Source of the DNA: Stenogyne calaminthoides
Taxonomy: Eukaryota; Streptophyta; Magnoliopsida; Lamiales; Lamiaceae
NCBI GenBank assembly: GCA_037126765.1
Contig: JBBCBC010000001.1
Location: 30,550,804 to 30,614,803, forward strand
DNA length: 64,000 nucleotides
Reading direction: 5' to 3'
In this document: positions 52,589 to 64,000 of the stretch, piece by piece
Layout of the letters: every line of letters starts with the position of its first letter
Numbering within the stretch: the first letter of the stretch is position 1
The notes under the pieces: generated by a model
What the model was told of the DNA's origin: nothing
Seen by the model: only the letters and a program-made list of their open reading frames with translations
Database searches by the model: none
Translations under genes and position numbers: made by a program

Positions 52589-53917
52589 ACAGAAAGCAAA
52601 CAACACAGCAATTATAGTGGTTCAGAGACTCAAGCTCCTACGTCCACTCTCTCTGATCTTCAGAGAAATTCCTTAACCACTTCCTAAAGCTTTCAGGCTG
52701 ACTCACTGCAGCTTACTCACTTTTCTACTTTGAGTTTTCTGGTTGACTCACTGCAGCTTACTAACTCAAACACACACAAGTGTTCAGACTACCACAAGTA
52801 GCTTACTAACTTCTTCTCTAGAGTTTTCTGGCTGACTCACTGCAGCTTACTCACTCTTTACAACTCTAACTCACCAACAAATCACACACAAACTACCTTA
52901 ACAAAGGGTTTGGGTTTTGGGTTGGTTTCCAACTAGGGTGAGATTTCCTTTACAATAAGAACAAATGTAAAAGCTAGGATATCTCTACTATGCTTTGAGT
53001 ATGTTTATCAATCTAGGCTTAGTGAATGAGCTCTCTCCAATGTGAAACACTTGGGAAATTCTAGAGTTTTCGAGTGCTTCAATTTGCAAGAATACGAATG
53101 AGCTCTTGAATTGCTTGAAATTTCCCGTAACCTCTCAATGGTGAAGGTCACTGGTATTTATAGGCAACTTCTCCAAGGTCACTCTTTAAAAAACTATCTG
53201 TTGGAAGAGATAGCATCAAGAGTTTCCTCTTCTGGTTATTGATGAACGACTATTTTTAGGGTTTGAACACTCCCTTGCATGTTTTAGGAAATATGCAACC
53301 ATGTAGCCAATAACCAATTTTTGCAGTCTGGAACGTAGTACTACTAATAAAATTCAGTGTCCTGTCGCTTTCAGTGTCAGTAAAGTACAGTGTTGTCTTC
53401 CTTTGATTGGTTCCTGTCTTTAGTGAATGTAGACAAACAAAACGGCTCTTTTAGGTCAATCTCTCTGAATGAGACAACCTTAAACAACACTTAGACTTAG
53501 ATCCTTTTGTCTGCACTTGAATTTTTTGGGCAATATCTATACTTCTGAAACTGTGCGTTTTCCTTAGTTTTGTATGTATTCAGATAGATATTTCTTCAGT
53601 GCCTCTGAATATTCAGGTTTTTACTGAGTCTTCAGTGATTTCTGAGTCTTCAGTAACTACTGAGTCTTCAGTTCTTCAGGGTCTTTAGTATCTTCTGAGC
53701 ATTCAGGTCTATCTGATTTCTTCAGTAATCTTCTGAGTCTTCAAGGTTCTTCAATATCTAACTTGATCTATATCTGCTGACTATACATTGTGCAGATATC
53801 TTCCTTAACAATCCTATACTGAAACCTGACTCAAACTATCAAGATTATCCTGAACATGTCATACTCAGGGGTTTTGGGATTTAATCAAAACTTCTTTATT
53901 AAATTCATCTCCCAACA
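52589..53917 (-). repeat. 3' LTR of A2, inner part
   Basis: Continues the LTR after B2 and ends CTCCCAACA at 53917. Minus-strand TATA box at 53155-53162. It contains the triple TTTCTGGCTGACTC motif and a short version of the GTCTTCAGT repeats. Confidence 0.93.
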
Positions 53918-53931
53918 ATTTTCCCCTTTTT
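53918..53931 (-). other. Polypurine tract of A2
   Basis: The minus strand reads AAAAAGGGGAAAAT next to the LTR start TGTTGGGAG. It fixes the orientation and shows this LTR is the 3' one. Confidence 0.9.
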
Positions 53932-54193
53932 GATGATGTCAAAACCATCTTGTTACATTTGGGAAAACCTAACATGTACTCAAGTTTCAGTTTATCTTTT
54001 ATAATAAAAAAAATGGTAATTCTTCCAACAATTTCCAAACAAACATGGCATATCAAATACTTAAAGACATGTAAAAATATAATGAGATATTATCTTTGAG
54101 CATAAAAGATAAATTTTCATTGATGTACGATAAGAGTTACAGCTTACAATGAAAACCAAATAAAAATTCAGAACGTACAGAAGTACATAGTCT
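53932..54193 (-). other. 3' untranslated spacer of A2
   Basis: Non-coding stretch between the extra-ORF stop and the PPT. Nothing notable. Confidence 0.4.
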
Positions 54194-57100
54194 TCAGTGT
54201 TCTTCCACCTCATCTTCTGGCACTTCCAGGTTGAACATCTCGTAGTATCTCTTCTTCAGTTCATCTCTTGCCTTGATGATTTCTGGGTTGTTTCCTGTTA
54301 AGCCTAGCTGAATAGCATACTGAGCAATTTCCTGAGAAATAGCTGCTTCATTCACATAGTCATTCTCAAATCTGGATGTTGGGTACATATAGGGTCCTGG
54401 AGCCATTATCTGAGTGTTGGCTTCATCTGCCATGTTGATCCATTTCTGCAGATACTCGGGATAAAAAGTCAGTAGATAATCAATGAATGCTTCATTTTTA
54501 TCTGAGTTGCTCCCCCTCCATTACCTCAGAATTTCATAATAGAACCAGAAGGTTCTCTTGATTTCCTCCTATGCATAATTGATCTGTAGAGGTATCCACT
54601 TATCAATATGCGGCCATTTCAGAGGTTTCTCTGTACCCCTCCTTTTGCCTAAGAATTTTTTGAAACCACCCCTTTTTTCAGCTCTTCTTCTTTTTAATCA
54701 GTGGAGCACCTGAGACTGAAGCAGCAGTTCTCTTCTCTTTTTCAATCTGTAGGGCTCTTAGAGTTTTCTTTGTGTCGTAGGTTTCCTTTTGAGGTTCAAA
54801 GTCTTCTTTTTTAGCTTCTTCTTCTGACTCTTCAAACTCCATAACCAGTTTCCTCTGTGTAGGCTTTGCTACCTTAGCTCTTTTCTTCTTTTCAGGCTCA
54901 ACGAAAGCTACAACTTTTCTCTTTTCTGGTCTATCCTGAGTTTCACCAGCTTTGCTCGTTTCAATTCTCCTTCTTTCAGCCATCTTTTCTTCAATTATCT
55001 CTTGAGATGTTTGTTCTGATGTCTAAGTGTGGCCAGTTTCTTCAACTTCTTTGAACTTTAGCTTTTCAGTGGCCTCCACTTCACTCAGAGCATCCAAGAT
55101 CTTCTTAGCCTCAGCTTCTTCTCTTGCTTTCTTCTCCATGGTCTGAGCCAACAACTTATCAAATTGTCCTTTCGAACTTGGCCTTTCCCCCTTTTTGGCA
55201 TCATACCTTCGGAGAAGTTGAGATAATGCGGCATCCATATACTATTGCTCTTTTCCTAAGCTCCGCACCTCTCCAGCTAGTTGATCATGCTCGTCTTCCA
55301 GCCTCATCATGTAGTTCTTGGCCATGGAGAATTCTTCTTAGAGTGGAGCAAACTGAGTCGAGAAAGCTTTGTGCATCATGTCTATCATCTTGGTCATGAG
55401 CAGAGTGCTCATTTCCTCAACAGCTGATTTGATCAATTACTCATTCTTCTCAACCAGCTTGGTCTCAAGATAGGCAGTTCTGGTTTGATACCTTTGCTCC
55501 ATCTCTGCATTTAGCTCAGTTTTTATCACATCAATCTTTCCTTCCAAAGCAGTCATCTTATCTGTAAGAGTTGTTTGCAGTTGCAGCATGTCAGATGATG
55601 AGCCTAGACTTTCCAGCTTTTGAGATTGACTTGCTAAGGTTTCTTCTATTGATTTACTTTTTCCACCATTGGCACCACCTTCTTTAATTCATCCAGGATT
55701 GGACTGAAATCAATCACTGGAGGCAAAAAAACTGTCTCCAACTGAGTTGGTTGCTCCAAACGAGCCTCAGTCTGCATATCATAAACAACAGATTTAAAGA
55801 TAGGAACTTCAGTAACTTTGGCATAATGTATAACAGTGCCAAAAGGTACCTGAAGAATGCTAACTTCAGCCTGAGGTTGTGTGATATCAGTCTGTGCAGC
55901 ATCAGTGTCCTTCTCCATATGACTCTCAGTATCCTTTTCTTTCTCAGCATTTTTCTGAGGTTCTTTCTCCCCCTCAGATTACTTTTCTGCGTTACCTCCC
56001 TGATCCCTATCTTTGTCTTGATCATGAGAACTAGATGCATCTTCTTCAGTAGCTTTCCTTTCAGCTAGCTTCTGTTTTACCAGTTCATCAAAATCACCCA
56101 CTTTCATCCTCAGCTTTGTTTTCCTGAAGCCTGAGAACTCAGTCAGGGCAGCTGTCTCAGCACTCCACCACTCTTCTCCTCTGAAAGAGGCGATGTTCAG
56201 CATTTCCGGGAGTGTCTGATTCAGGATATAAACTGTCGTCCTGAGCCTAAAGAACATATCCTGAAGGTCAGGATAAGCATTCAGCTCTGGGTATCAGTCC
56301 AAGATGAACCGTTCCCCCTTGCTCCGCCATTCAGTCTCTTCTGCCTCTCCCTTCTTCAATTTTGGGCTTTCAGGAACAGTCGGCTCAGATTGTATGATTT
56401 CTAGTGCTGATGGATCAAGAAAGGGTTCATTCAGGAGTGCATCCAAGTTCAGCAATTCCTGAGGTTCAGATTGGTCTGAAGTCTGAGCTGGTCTTTCTTC
56501 AGTAGAGATCTGAGGACCCTTAAAAATTTCCTGAAAAATTTTGTCAGAGCTCAGAGAGGTTTCAAGTACCTCTGAGAAAACCTGTTCCTCAGTTTCTTAC
56601 TCATGTACATTCTTCACCATCTGAGCAAGAACTTGGAGTGGTGACTTCAACCCTTGCTGATCTTCAGGTTGAGTTTCTTCAGATTTATTGGCCTCCATTT
56701 CAGCAATAGTCTGAAGCCTCTTCCGCTTCTGAGGAGCCAGTGCTTTCTTTTTCAACTTCTCTCCTTTCATCAGGGCTTTCCCCCTGGCTTGTTTATCTTC
56801 TTCTTCAGCTTCCTCAGTGGATTTCTGAGCGGTTTGTTTGGTTTCACTGACCTGATCAACCACTGTAATATCTTCCTCAGCAATCTCCTCCTGAGACTCA
56901 GTAATTTTCTCTTTCTTTTTCCCTCAAAGTCTTCTTGGTTGGTTTGAACATGATTTTTGATCTTGGAAAAGCAGTTGTATCGGCAAAGATGTCCTCCTCT
57001 TCTCTGCATGTTTCAAAGATAAATGCAATTTTGGTTACGTGTAGGATTTTCACTTTAATTACCACAGAGCCATTCACCTTTTGAATGTGTTTGGCTTGAT

Positions 57101-57680
57101 CACTGACCACCTTGATCAAATAGTGCAACCAATTAAATGCTCTTGAAGGAGAATCTTCAATCGCAACCATTAACCTCAACTTAGGTTTGCTGATCTGCTC
57201 AAAACTACCAGATCCACTCATAATGCATTTGCTCACAATATCCAAAAGTACTCGATATTTAGGCTTCAAATGCTTTTTATTCAGTGTAGCTTCAAACTTT
57301 ACCGGATGTTCAGCAATTTGATCCAAATATTCCTGTTCCCTACCCACCATGTACATAGTAGGGTCTTCTCCTCGATCATTCAACTCATATATGGCATTTA
57401 AATTCTTAGGGATAATATACAATTCCCTAATAAAATCCACATATTTTGTACAATGTTCTAAATGTGATACCGTAACCCTAGAATCTATGCAATGATCATC
57501 ATCCAATTGCATATTAGCAACAAACTCAATTACCTCTTTGACATATTCGGCATCTGGTTGATTTGCGACGGCAATTACCTCCTCCTCGTGAGTTGTGTTT
57601 GATGTGCTTTCCAGGGAAACAACATTTTCGTACCATGGTTTATTGGTGACGGCAAGTTTGTGGTAGACAGAGAGCGTCAT
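54194..57680 (-). pseudogene. Extra (env-like) ORF of A2, several breaks
   Basis: The start codon at 57680 gives MTLSVYHKLAVTNKPWYENV, the same as A1. The N-terminal domain (YVDFIRELYIIPKNLNAIYE; LKPKYRVLLDIVSKCIM; FNWLHYLIKVV) parallels that of family B. Basic and Glu/Lys-rich coiled-coil segments follow in changing frames (breaks near 56898, 56597, 55979, 55646, 55023, 54678). The last part encodes NEAFIDYLLTFYPEYLQKW (54440-54496), then RYYEMFNLEVP and the stop at 54194. These end motifs line up with the B-family C-terminal domain, so both families inherited the ORF. No membrane segment is seen. Confidence 0.75.
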
Positions 57681-58290
57681 TTTGGTGATTTTGAGTAAAG
57701 GTTTTTGAAAGTGAAGAACTTTGGGTAATCTGAGATTTTTGGAAGACAGAGTATCGTGAAGATGAAGGTTTGTGGAATAATGTTTGAATAAAGTCTTGTA
57801 ATGGGTTATAAGACTTTGATTCATGAAAAATCGCGTGGATGAAGAAATTGACGGTCAAGATTAAAACCGGCTTAAATCGGGTAAATGAAAGGACAATCTC
57901 GCAAATACTTAGCCGCCAATTTATCCTTATTGGTGATTAATGAACAGTGCATTTAATTATTGTTCCTGCAGACCATTAACTTTCCTTGAGAATTTCAAAC
58001 GTCCCGCACAATTATTTCCTCAGGTGTTTTATCATTTATTGCCAATGATTTCTGAGATTCAGTTAGACAATAAATGTGGTGCATGAGTCAATAACTTCTT
58101 CAGACTATTTTTTTTTTCATCAGTCTTACTGAGTTTTGACCTTGATAAAAAATGTCAGTATAATACTGAACTTTAGGATTACTGAGTTTCCCAAGACTCA
58201 GTGTTCAGGACTTTCAATTTTATACTGAGTTTTTCAGTAGAACCAAAAAAACTTCATGCATCTGAAAACCTTCAATTTTTCAGATTTGCC
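57681..58290 (-). promoter_or_regulatory. Spacer between RNase H and extra ORF of A2
   Basis: 610 bp, non-coding, closely matching 347-965 of A1. The minus strand carries CTTATAACCC before a pyrimidine-rich leader (CTTCATCTTCACGATACTC) and the start codon. It looks like a promoter with 5'UTR. No intron like that of family B is evident. Confidence 0.45.
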
Positions 58291-58820
58291 TTATTCACCT
58301 GGATCCAACATTCCTAATTCAACTGATAGTTCCTGAAATCTTGATTCAGCCAAAGGTTTAGTCAAGATATCAGCTCTCGGTTTATCAGTATGAATTTTCT
58401 CCATTCTGATATCCTTCTTTTCAACATGATCTCTGATGAAGTGATGTCTGATATCAACATGTTTACATCTGGTGTGCAATATTGGATTTTGTGTAATAGC
58501 AATTGCACTATTATTATCACAAAATATAGGTACTTCATTGGCTATAATCTTATAATCCCTCAATTGTTGTCTGAGCCAAAGAATCTGTGCACAACAGCTT
58601 CCTGCAGCCATGTATACAGCTTCATTAGTACTTGTTGCTACTGAGGTCTATTTCTTTGAAAACTATGATATCAGTTTACTTCCAAGAAATTGACAAGTTC
58701 CTATGGTAGACTTCCTGTCAATTCTACATCCTCCATAGTCAGCATCTGAATAACCAGTTAATTCAAGGTTATCATCAGCTGGATACCATAATCCTCTATT
58801 CACAGTGCCTTTAAGATATT
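58291..58820 (-). pseudogene. RNase H of A2
   Basis: GYSDADYGG and IFCDNNSAIAI keep two catalytic Asp residues, but the Glu motif reads STNEAVYM instead of STTEAEYM. Two stops are present: TGG to TAG after KLIS and CAG to TAG after FSKK. Ends LGMLDPGE as in A1. Inactive. Confidence 0.85.
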
Positions 58821-59790
58821 TCAGAATCTTCTTGACAGCCTCCATGTGACTAGCCTTAGGATTAGCTTGGTATCTTGCACATATCCCAACAGCAAATGTT
58901 ATATCAGGCCTACTTGCAGTGAGATATAGCAATGATCCAATGATCCCTCTATAATCAGTGTGATTTACTGATTTGCCTTCAGGATCAGGATCCATCTTGT
59001 AGTTAGTACTCATGGGAATTCTAACTGCATTGCAATTCTGTACACCATACTTAACAATCAGATCTCTGGTGTATTTTGCTTGATTGATGAAGATTCCTTC
59101 CTTAGTTTGTTTCACCTGAAGCCCAAGAAAGAAATTCATCTCCCCCATCATAGACATCTCAAACTTTCCTTTCATCAGGGTAGAAAACTTTTCACACAAC
59201 TGATGATTTTGAGAACCAAATATGATATCATCCACATAAATCTGAACAAGTCTTCTATCCTGAACAAAGTCCTATCAACAGTTCCTTTGATAAAACCATG
59301 GTCAGTAAGAAACTGAGAAAGGGTATCATACCATGCTCTGGGTGCTTGCTTTAGACCATACAAAGCTTTCCTGAGCCTGTAAACTTGGTCATTCTGACAA
59401 AATCCTGGAGGTTGTTCCACATAAACTTCTTCCTTAAGCACACCATTCAGAAATGCACTTTTCACATCCATCTGATAGACTGTGAATTTCATGTGGGCAG
59501 CATATGCAAGAAACAATCTGATGGCTTCTAGTCTTGCAACAGGTGCAAAGGTTTCATCATAATCCAAGCCTTCTTCTTGGGTATAACCTTGTGCAACTAG
59601 CCTTGCCTTGTTTCTTACAATGTTGTTGTTTTCATCTCTCTTGTTCTTGAATACCCACTTAGTACCAATTACATTGTGCCTCTTAGGTCTGTCCACTAGC
59701 TCCCAAACGTCATTTCTTGTGAACTGATTCAGCTCTTCTTGCATAACAGTAATCCAAAATGAATCTTGTAGAGCTTCTTCAATCTCAGTA
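58821..59790 (-). pseudogene. Reverse transcriptase of A2
   Basis: Motifs KARLVAQGYTQEEGLDYDE, MDVKSAFLNGVL, YGLKQAPRAWYD and, after a frame change at about 59255, the catalytic YVDDIIFGS and MNFFLGLQVKQ. Compared with A1, about 16 bases are missing just before YVDD (the GKYILLVQ part), which shifts the frame. Otherwise well kept. Confidence 0.88.
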
Positions 59791-61259
59791 GGTTCTTTTT
59801 CAGATAGGAAGCAGCATAACAAAGCACTTTCTCCATGGAACCTTCTTGTTTTAACACCTTCTGATAGATAACCCACAATCTGACTTGTAGGATGACTATC
59901 CAACCATTTTCTCCTGAATGTTACTCCTTCAGTAGTATCCTCAACATCAGAAATGTTAGGTTCAGGTAATTCATCAAATTCAGGGAACAACAGAAAATGA
60001 GAAAGGGAATCATCTTCCTCAGGGAAAATTCTATTCAGAACGTTGTCAGAGGCATTTGTTCCCCCTTGGTTGATAGATTCAGAGTTTGCCTCAGCTGTGA
60101 CCACATCTTCGTTGGCATTACATACCTGAGTCTGAACTGGTGTATGTTCAGATTGGTCAGCTTCAGTCTGTTGACTTTTGTTCAGCGGAGAATTTCCATC
60201 CTGAGTCTCACCATCCCGAGTTTTTCCATCCTGAACTTCTTTGTCTGAGTCTGATTCACTCCATTCATAGAAAGTGACTGACTTCTTCTTTTCAGGTTCA
60301 GAGGATGTTTTATCATTCTTTTTCAGGCTAAGTCTGGTGATTCTCTTGGTCAGTTCTCCTGAGTCTTGTTCCTGTTTCTTCTGAACACAAATAGACTCAT
60401 CAAAAACAACATGAGGTGTTTCTTCCACAATAAGAGTCCTACAGTTGTAAACTCTGAAGGCTTTACTGACTTTAGAATATCCTAAGAATATTCCTTCATC
60501 AGCTTTGTTATCAAAAGTTTTCAACGGAACTTTACCATTATTGTGTATGAAACACTTGAAACCAAACACACGAAAGAAAGAAACAAGAGGCTTCCTTTCA
60601 TTCCACAGTTCATAAGGAGTTTTTCCTTGATTCTTGGCCAGCATGGATCTGTTCTGAGAGTAGCATGCATTGTTGATGGCTTCAGCCCAAAATCTCTTAG
60701 GAATATCAGCTTCAGCAATCATTGTTCTTGCAGCTTCTTTCAGAGTTCTATTTCTTCTTTCAGCAACACCATTCTGTTGTGGGGTCCTTGCAGCTGATGT
60801 TTCATGAGCTATTCCATTCGCTGCACAATAATTAGATATAATATGGTTGATAAATTCAGTTCCTTTATCTGATCTGATTTTGACCACACTCAGATTCTTT
60901 TCAGTACTGAATCTCTTCAGTAGTTCAAGCAGTTTTGTCTGAGTCTCTTTCTTACTGAGTAAGAGTTTGACCCATGTGTATCTAGAGTAGTCATCAACTA
61001 CCACAAGTGTATATTTCCTGCCATTAGTACTCACAGGTGTCACTAGACCAAAGAGATCCATATGTAACAATTGTAATATTCTGTCAGTAGAAACATCTAC
61101 TTTGCTTTTGAATGATGCTTTGATTTGCTTTCCTCTTTGACAAGCATCACAAACATGATCTTTACTGAACACCTCATTTGGTAACACCCTCACAAGTTCT
61201 AATCTTGCAAGTTTATTCAGGGTTTTGAAGTTTAAGTGATTCAGCCTTTTGTGCCACAA
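59791..61259 (-). pseudogene. Integrase and INT-RT linker of A2
   Basis: One open frame of nearly 500 codons, joined in frame to RT. The zinc-binding HHCC motif is present (WHKRLNHLNFKTLN and CDACQRGK). Core catalytic residues are at LHMDLFG (Asp), KIRSDKGTEF (Asp) and NGVAERRNRTL (Glu). The C-terminal GKTPYELWNERKP and KAFRVYNC segments are intact, followed by a Ser/Asp/Glu-rich linker. The integrase itself looks complete, but it has no intact polyprotein context. Confidence 0.88.
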
Positions 61260-61654
61260 CCAACTGGTATCAGTTGATCTTTAGGAGATAATTTCCAATC
61301 AGCAAGATACACATTTCCTTTTCTAGTACCAGTCAGTAAAATTTTCTGTGAAGCATTGTCTTTTACATAACATAAGTTCTTTGAGAACTCAACACTGAAT
61401 CCTTTGTCACATAATTGACTGATTGAAAGCAAGTTATGCTTTAAACCAGACACATATGAAACACCATGGATGTGAACAGAATCAACTTCAAGAGTTCCAT
61501 ATCCTTCAGTCCATCCTTTGGAATTGTCTCCAAATGTAATCTGAGGGCCTTTTTGCTCAACATAGTCAGTAAGTAATTGCTTATATCCTGTCATATGTCT
61601 TGAACATCCACTTTGTCCCGGATACCACATACAAGAGAGCCAATTCATTTCCAC
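61241..61654 (-). pseudogene. Protease region of A2
   Basis: Contains WYPGQSGCSRHMTGYKQL, the Copia protease site in which the expected Asp before Ser-Gly is Gln, because the stretch around 61612-61620 differs by insertions from the usual CTGGACAGTGG. Followed by the GAG-pre-integrase part (HNLLSISQLCDKGFSVEF). It overlaps the integrase frame by a few codons. Confidence 0.75.
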
Positions 61655-62565
61655 TCACCAGTCTTTATGTTGTCTTCATTCATTTCGGTTCCTTTTCCTT
61701 CACCAAAAAAAAGCAGATCGTCTCTTAGGTACCCATTTGGTGTAGGGTCCTACCAGGTTAGCTGTACCTTTTGGAACCCAAATCTGCCTTATAACTCTAA
61801 TTACTTTAGACTAGATGATTTATCTCCCATAAACATCTACATACACATTCACCACCCTAGGTGCCTTGGCAGTACCCTGTGTATGAGTGCCATGAACATG
61901 AGCCTTAGAGTTCTTCTTGGGTTCAGGCCTCTTGTTCAAGTGCCTTGGCTTTGGTGCAGCTGGTCTCTGTCTCTGTAGACTTGGGTTCAGGAAACCTTTA
62001 CCCTTAGGCAAGTGGGGTTTAGGTTGCTTGTACTCAAATTGTGGTCTTTTAATCTGAGGACTTGGTCTTTTCAGTTGAGAATATCTCTGTTGAGTGTTTC
62101 TCTTCTGAAAATTCTCTTGATTGTTTAGTGCAGATTTCTTCAGGTTGGTAATCTTAGCCTGAGGCATTGAAGTATTGACCTGAAAATTTCCTACTGAGTG
62201 TTCAGGTTTTCTAGCCTTTTCCTGAGGTTTGGGCTTTCTTCCCTGAACCTTCAGTTTTTCTGAAACCATAGGTTATTTACCCTTGTCTAAAACTCTGGGT
62301 TCTTCTTTAGTAAGAAGATTAGATGCCACTGGTTTAACAAAGACAGTCTTGGTGCTACTAGAAGCAGCATTCAGAAGACCTTGTGAGGTTCCCCCTGGAT
62401 TATATCCCAATCCAGCCTTTATAGTTGCAGGTCTTGATAACTCTGAATTTCATCTATTACTTTAAATGCAGAATTCAATAGAGCTAACTTTCTCTGCGCA
62501 CTATCGTCACTATTTTTTAGAGTCTCATGCTTCTCAAAGTTGTCATTGAACTCAGTCCTGATAAG
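61655..62565 (-). pseudogene. Gag-pol linker of A2
   Basis: Lys/Pro/Gln-rich low-complexity frame (62269-61820, for example KRPSPQIKRPQFEYKQPKPH) plus shorter pieces in other frames. No enzymatic motif. Equivalent to 4461-5234 of A1. Confidence 0.6.
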
Positions 62566-64000
62566 CTAAATCTCTTCAGTGGATTTCTCTAATTTTCCAT
62601 TCAGGATTTCTATCACTTTCTCTTTCTCTGAGAGTTGTACTTTCAGAACATCTAGTTCATCAGTAGTTTCCATCAATTGAGAAGTGATCTCAGCATTTTT
62701 AGAGTCTTTCCACTTCAGATTCTCAGCAGTCAGTTCCTTGTTCTGCTCTTGAGTTTCAGTGAGCAGTTCTTGTAACACAGAATAGTCCTTCATAAGATTC
62801 TCAAAAGAATCTTTCAGGTCAAAGTTACTGGTTACAGTTGAACTTCAGAACTCATGTGCTTGTGTAGGAGCAACAACAGAGATAGAAGAATTTACCTCCT
62901 CCATAGCAACAAGGAAGACATCATCACTGTCACTATCTGAGAATATCTCATCTGAAGAACTGGATCCATCTTCAGATTGTTCTTCTTCCTCAGCAATCAT
63001 AGCCTTCTTGCTGGAGATCTTCTTATCTCTCTTGGCTTGTCTTTCCTTTCTTTCTTTAGCACTCAACTCAGGACAGTCATATTGGAAGTGACCTTTCTTC
63101 TGACAGTTATATCATTTGTTGGTGTCATCATCCTGATTACTTTCCTCCTTGGTCTTGGAGTCCTTTTTCTTGGATGAAGAGCTTTCAGCTTTATGGTCCT
63201 TCCTTTTCTCAGTGGATCTGTCCTCAGCTTCTGAGTTTCTCTTGTACCTGTGATTCCTGTAATATTTCTTATATTTTCCATATCTGCTATTGAGTCTTTC
63301 AAACCTTCTTGCCATCAGTACCAGCTTATCCTCTTGCTCATCCTGATATTTGGCAAGTGAGTTCTCAGACTCTGTAGATTTACAGGATTTCTCTTTGGCT
63401 TTAAAAGTCACATTCTTGCTAGATGAGGAATCATCTTTGCTATCAGATTTCTTAGTTTTCTTGTCAATCACAAACTCATAAGCTTTCAGTTCAGAGAAAA
63501 CTTGTTGGTATGGCATGGAGTCAATATTTTTGGTGTTTTCAATCACCACAACATGTATATTCCATTTCTTAGACAATCCTCTAAGAATTTTCAGTACCAC
63601 TTCTCTCTGTGGGTATCTTTTACCAAGAGCATTCAGATCATTCATAATGCTAGTGAATCTGACTTCCAATTTGTCAATGGATTCACCATCTTCCATTTCA
63701 AAGCTATCAAACTTTCCAATAGCAACAGAAAGTTTGTTTTCTTTAATATGATTTGTGCCTTAACACATAACAGCAAGTGTGTCCCAAATTTCTTTTGCAG
63801 TTTCACAGTGAGAAATCATCCCCATAACACCATCATCAATAGTGCTATATAGAGTATCTTTAGCAGTGTAGTCCAAATTGACTAACTTTCTCTCATCAGT
63901 AGTAAGTTGGTCATCAGGCTTTGGAAATTCATCTCTGGGATCATTCCTCTCAGTATCAGTGATTCTGGGATTCACAACAGTATATTTGAATGGTCGTTCA
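62566..64000 (-). pseudogene. Gag of A2, 5' end outside window
   Basis: The gag core (TAKEIWDTLAVMC, then TAA at about 63761 where A1 has CAA; LEVRFTSIMNDLNALGKRYP; LRGLSKKWNIHVVVIENT) is well preserved. The zinc knuckle at 63074-63115 starts with a TGA in place of the first Cys codon. A Ser/Asp/Glu-rich tail (62845-63066) and a coiled-coil segment (62793-62566) follow. PBS and 5' LTR should be just right of the window. Confidence 0.85.

Larger units (their letters stand above)
40497..64000 (-). mobile_element. Copia (Sirevirus-like) element A2, split by B2, right end outside window
   Basis: The minus strand reads gag (from beyond 64000 to 62466), gag-pol linker, protease, integrase, RT, RNase H, spacer, extra ORF, PPT (53918-53931) and 3' LTR (53917 to 52589, then 40992 to 40497). 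B2 occupies 40993-52583 in the LTR. Same family as A1. The left flank is GGGTT. Several stops, a small deletion in RT and an altered protease site make it non-functional. Confidence 0.92.

Noticed and set aside
54194..57680. True envelope glycoprotein
   Set aside because: No signal peptide, furin-like site, fusion peptide or membrane helix can be seen; the name env-like is kept only by position.
1..64000. tRNA, rRNA or other structured RNA genes; integrated pararetrovirus
   Set aside because: No cloverleaf with A and B boxes, no rRNA similarity and no movement-protein or coat-protein-like frame was found by eye.

Overview
The window looks like flowering-plant nuclear DNA, most likely a eudicot, although the sequence alone does not fix the species. 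I see no intact host gene. Almost every base belongs to LTR retrotransposons nested inside one another, with plant-type primer-binding sites, TATA boxes, TG...CA LTR ends and 5-bp target-site duplications (TSDs). The names A1, B1, E5 and so on are local labels of mine.

Left part, 1-36498: a chain of nested insertions of which the window mostly holds the right-hand half. Sirevirus-like Copia element A1 (minus, ends 8947) sits in the pol gene of a second Sirevirus-like Copia element, B1 (plus, ends 17228). B1 sits in the leader of a third Copia element, E5 (plus, ends 26824), which also carries a hAT-type MITE and a Ty3/gypsy solo LTR. E5 sits in the gag of gypsy element E6 (minus, ends 29041). 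E6 sits in the 5' part of the related gypsy element E7 (plus, ends 32052). E7 sits in the antisense ORF of a Tat-like gypsy element, E8 (plus, ends 35734), which also holds a Sirevirus-type solo LTR. E8 sits at the end of pol of a decayed chromovirus-like element, E9 (ends 36498).

Middle part, 36499-40496: older AT-rich DNA with no clear gene. It has a 57-bp triplication carrying a primer-binding-site-like motif, a 336-bp tandem duplication and a possible exon fragment of an RPA/DUF223-type DNA-binding protein.

Right part, 40497-64000: Sirevirus-like element A2 (minus, same family as A1), whose 3' LTR is split by B2 (plus, same family as B1). B2 is bounded at both ends (40993-52583), with two similar LTRs and a near-perfect TSD. 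It has an intact gag but has lost protease, integrase and most of reverse transcriptase through an in-frame deletion.

Gene order in A and B is LTR, PBS, gag, protease, integrase, RT, RNase H, a promoter-like spacer, a long extra ORF, PPT, LTR. The extra ORF is the most interesting part. It has related N-terminal and C-terminal domains in both families, a basic and coiled-coil middle, no visible membrane segment, and in family B a promoter-like region and a probable 5'UTR intron ending next to the start codon. Several stretches (1495-5975, 10665-11330, 34330-34920) show CAG/CTG systematically replaced by CG or C-C/G-G, which may be an assembly artefact at methylated CHG sites.
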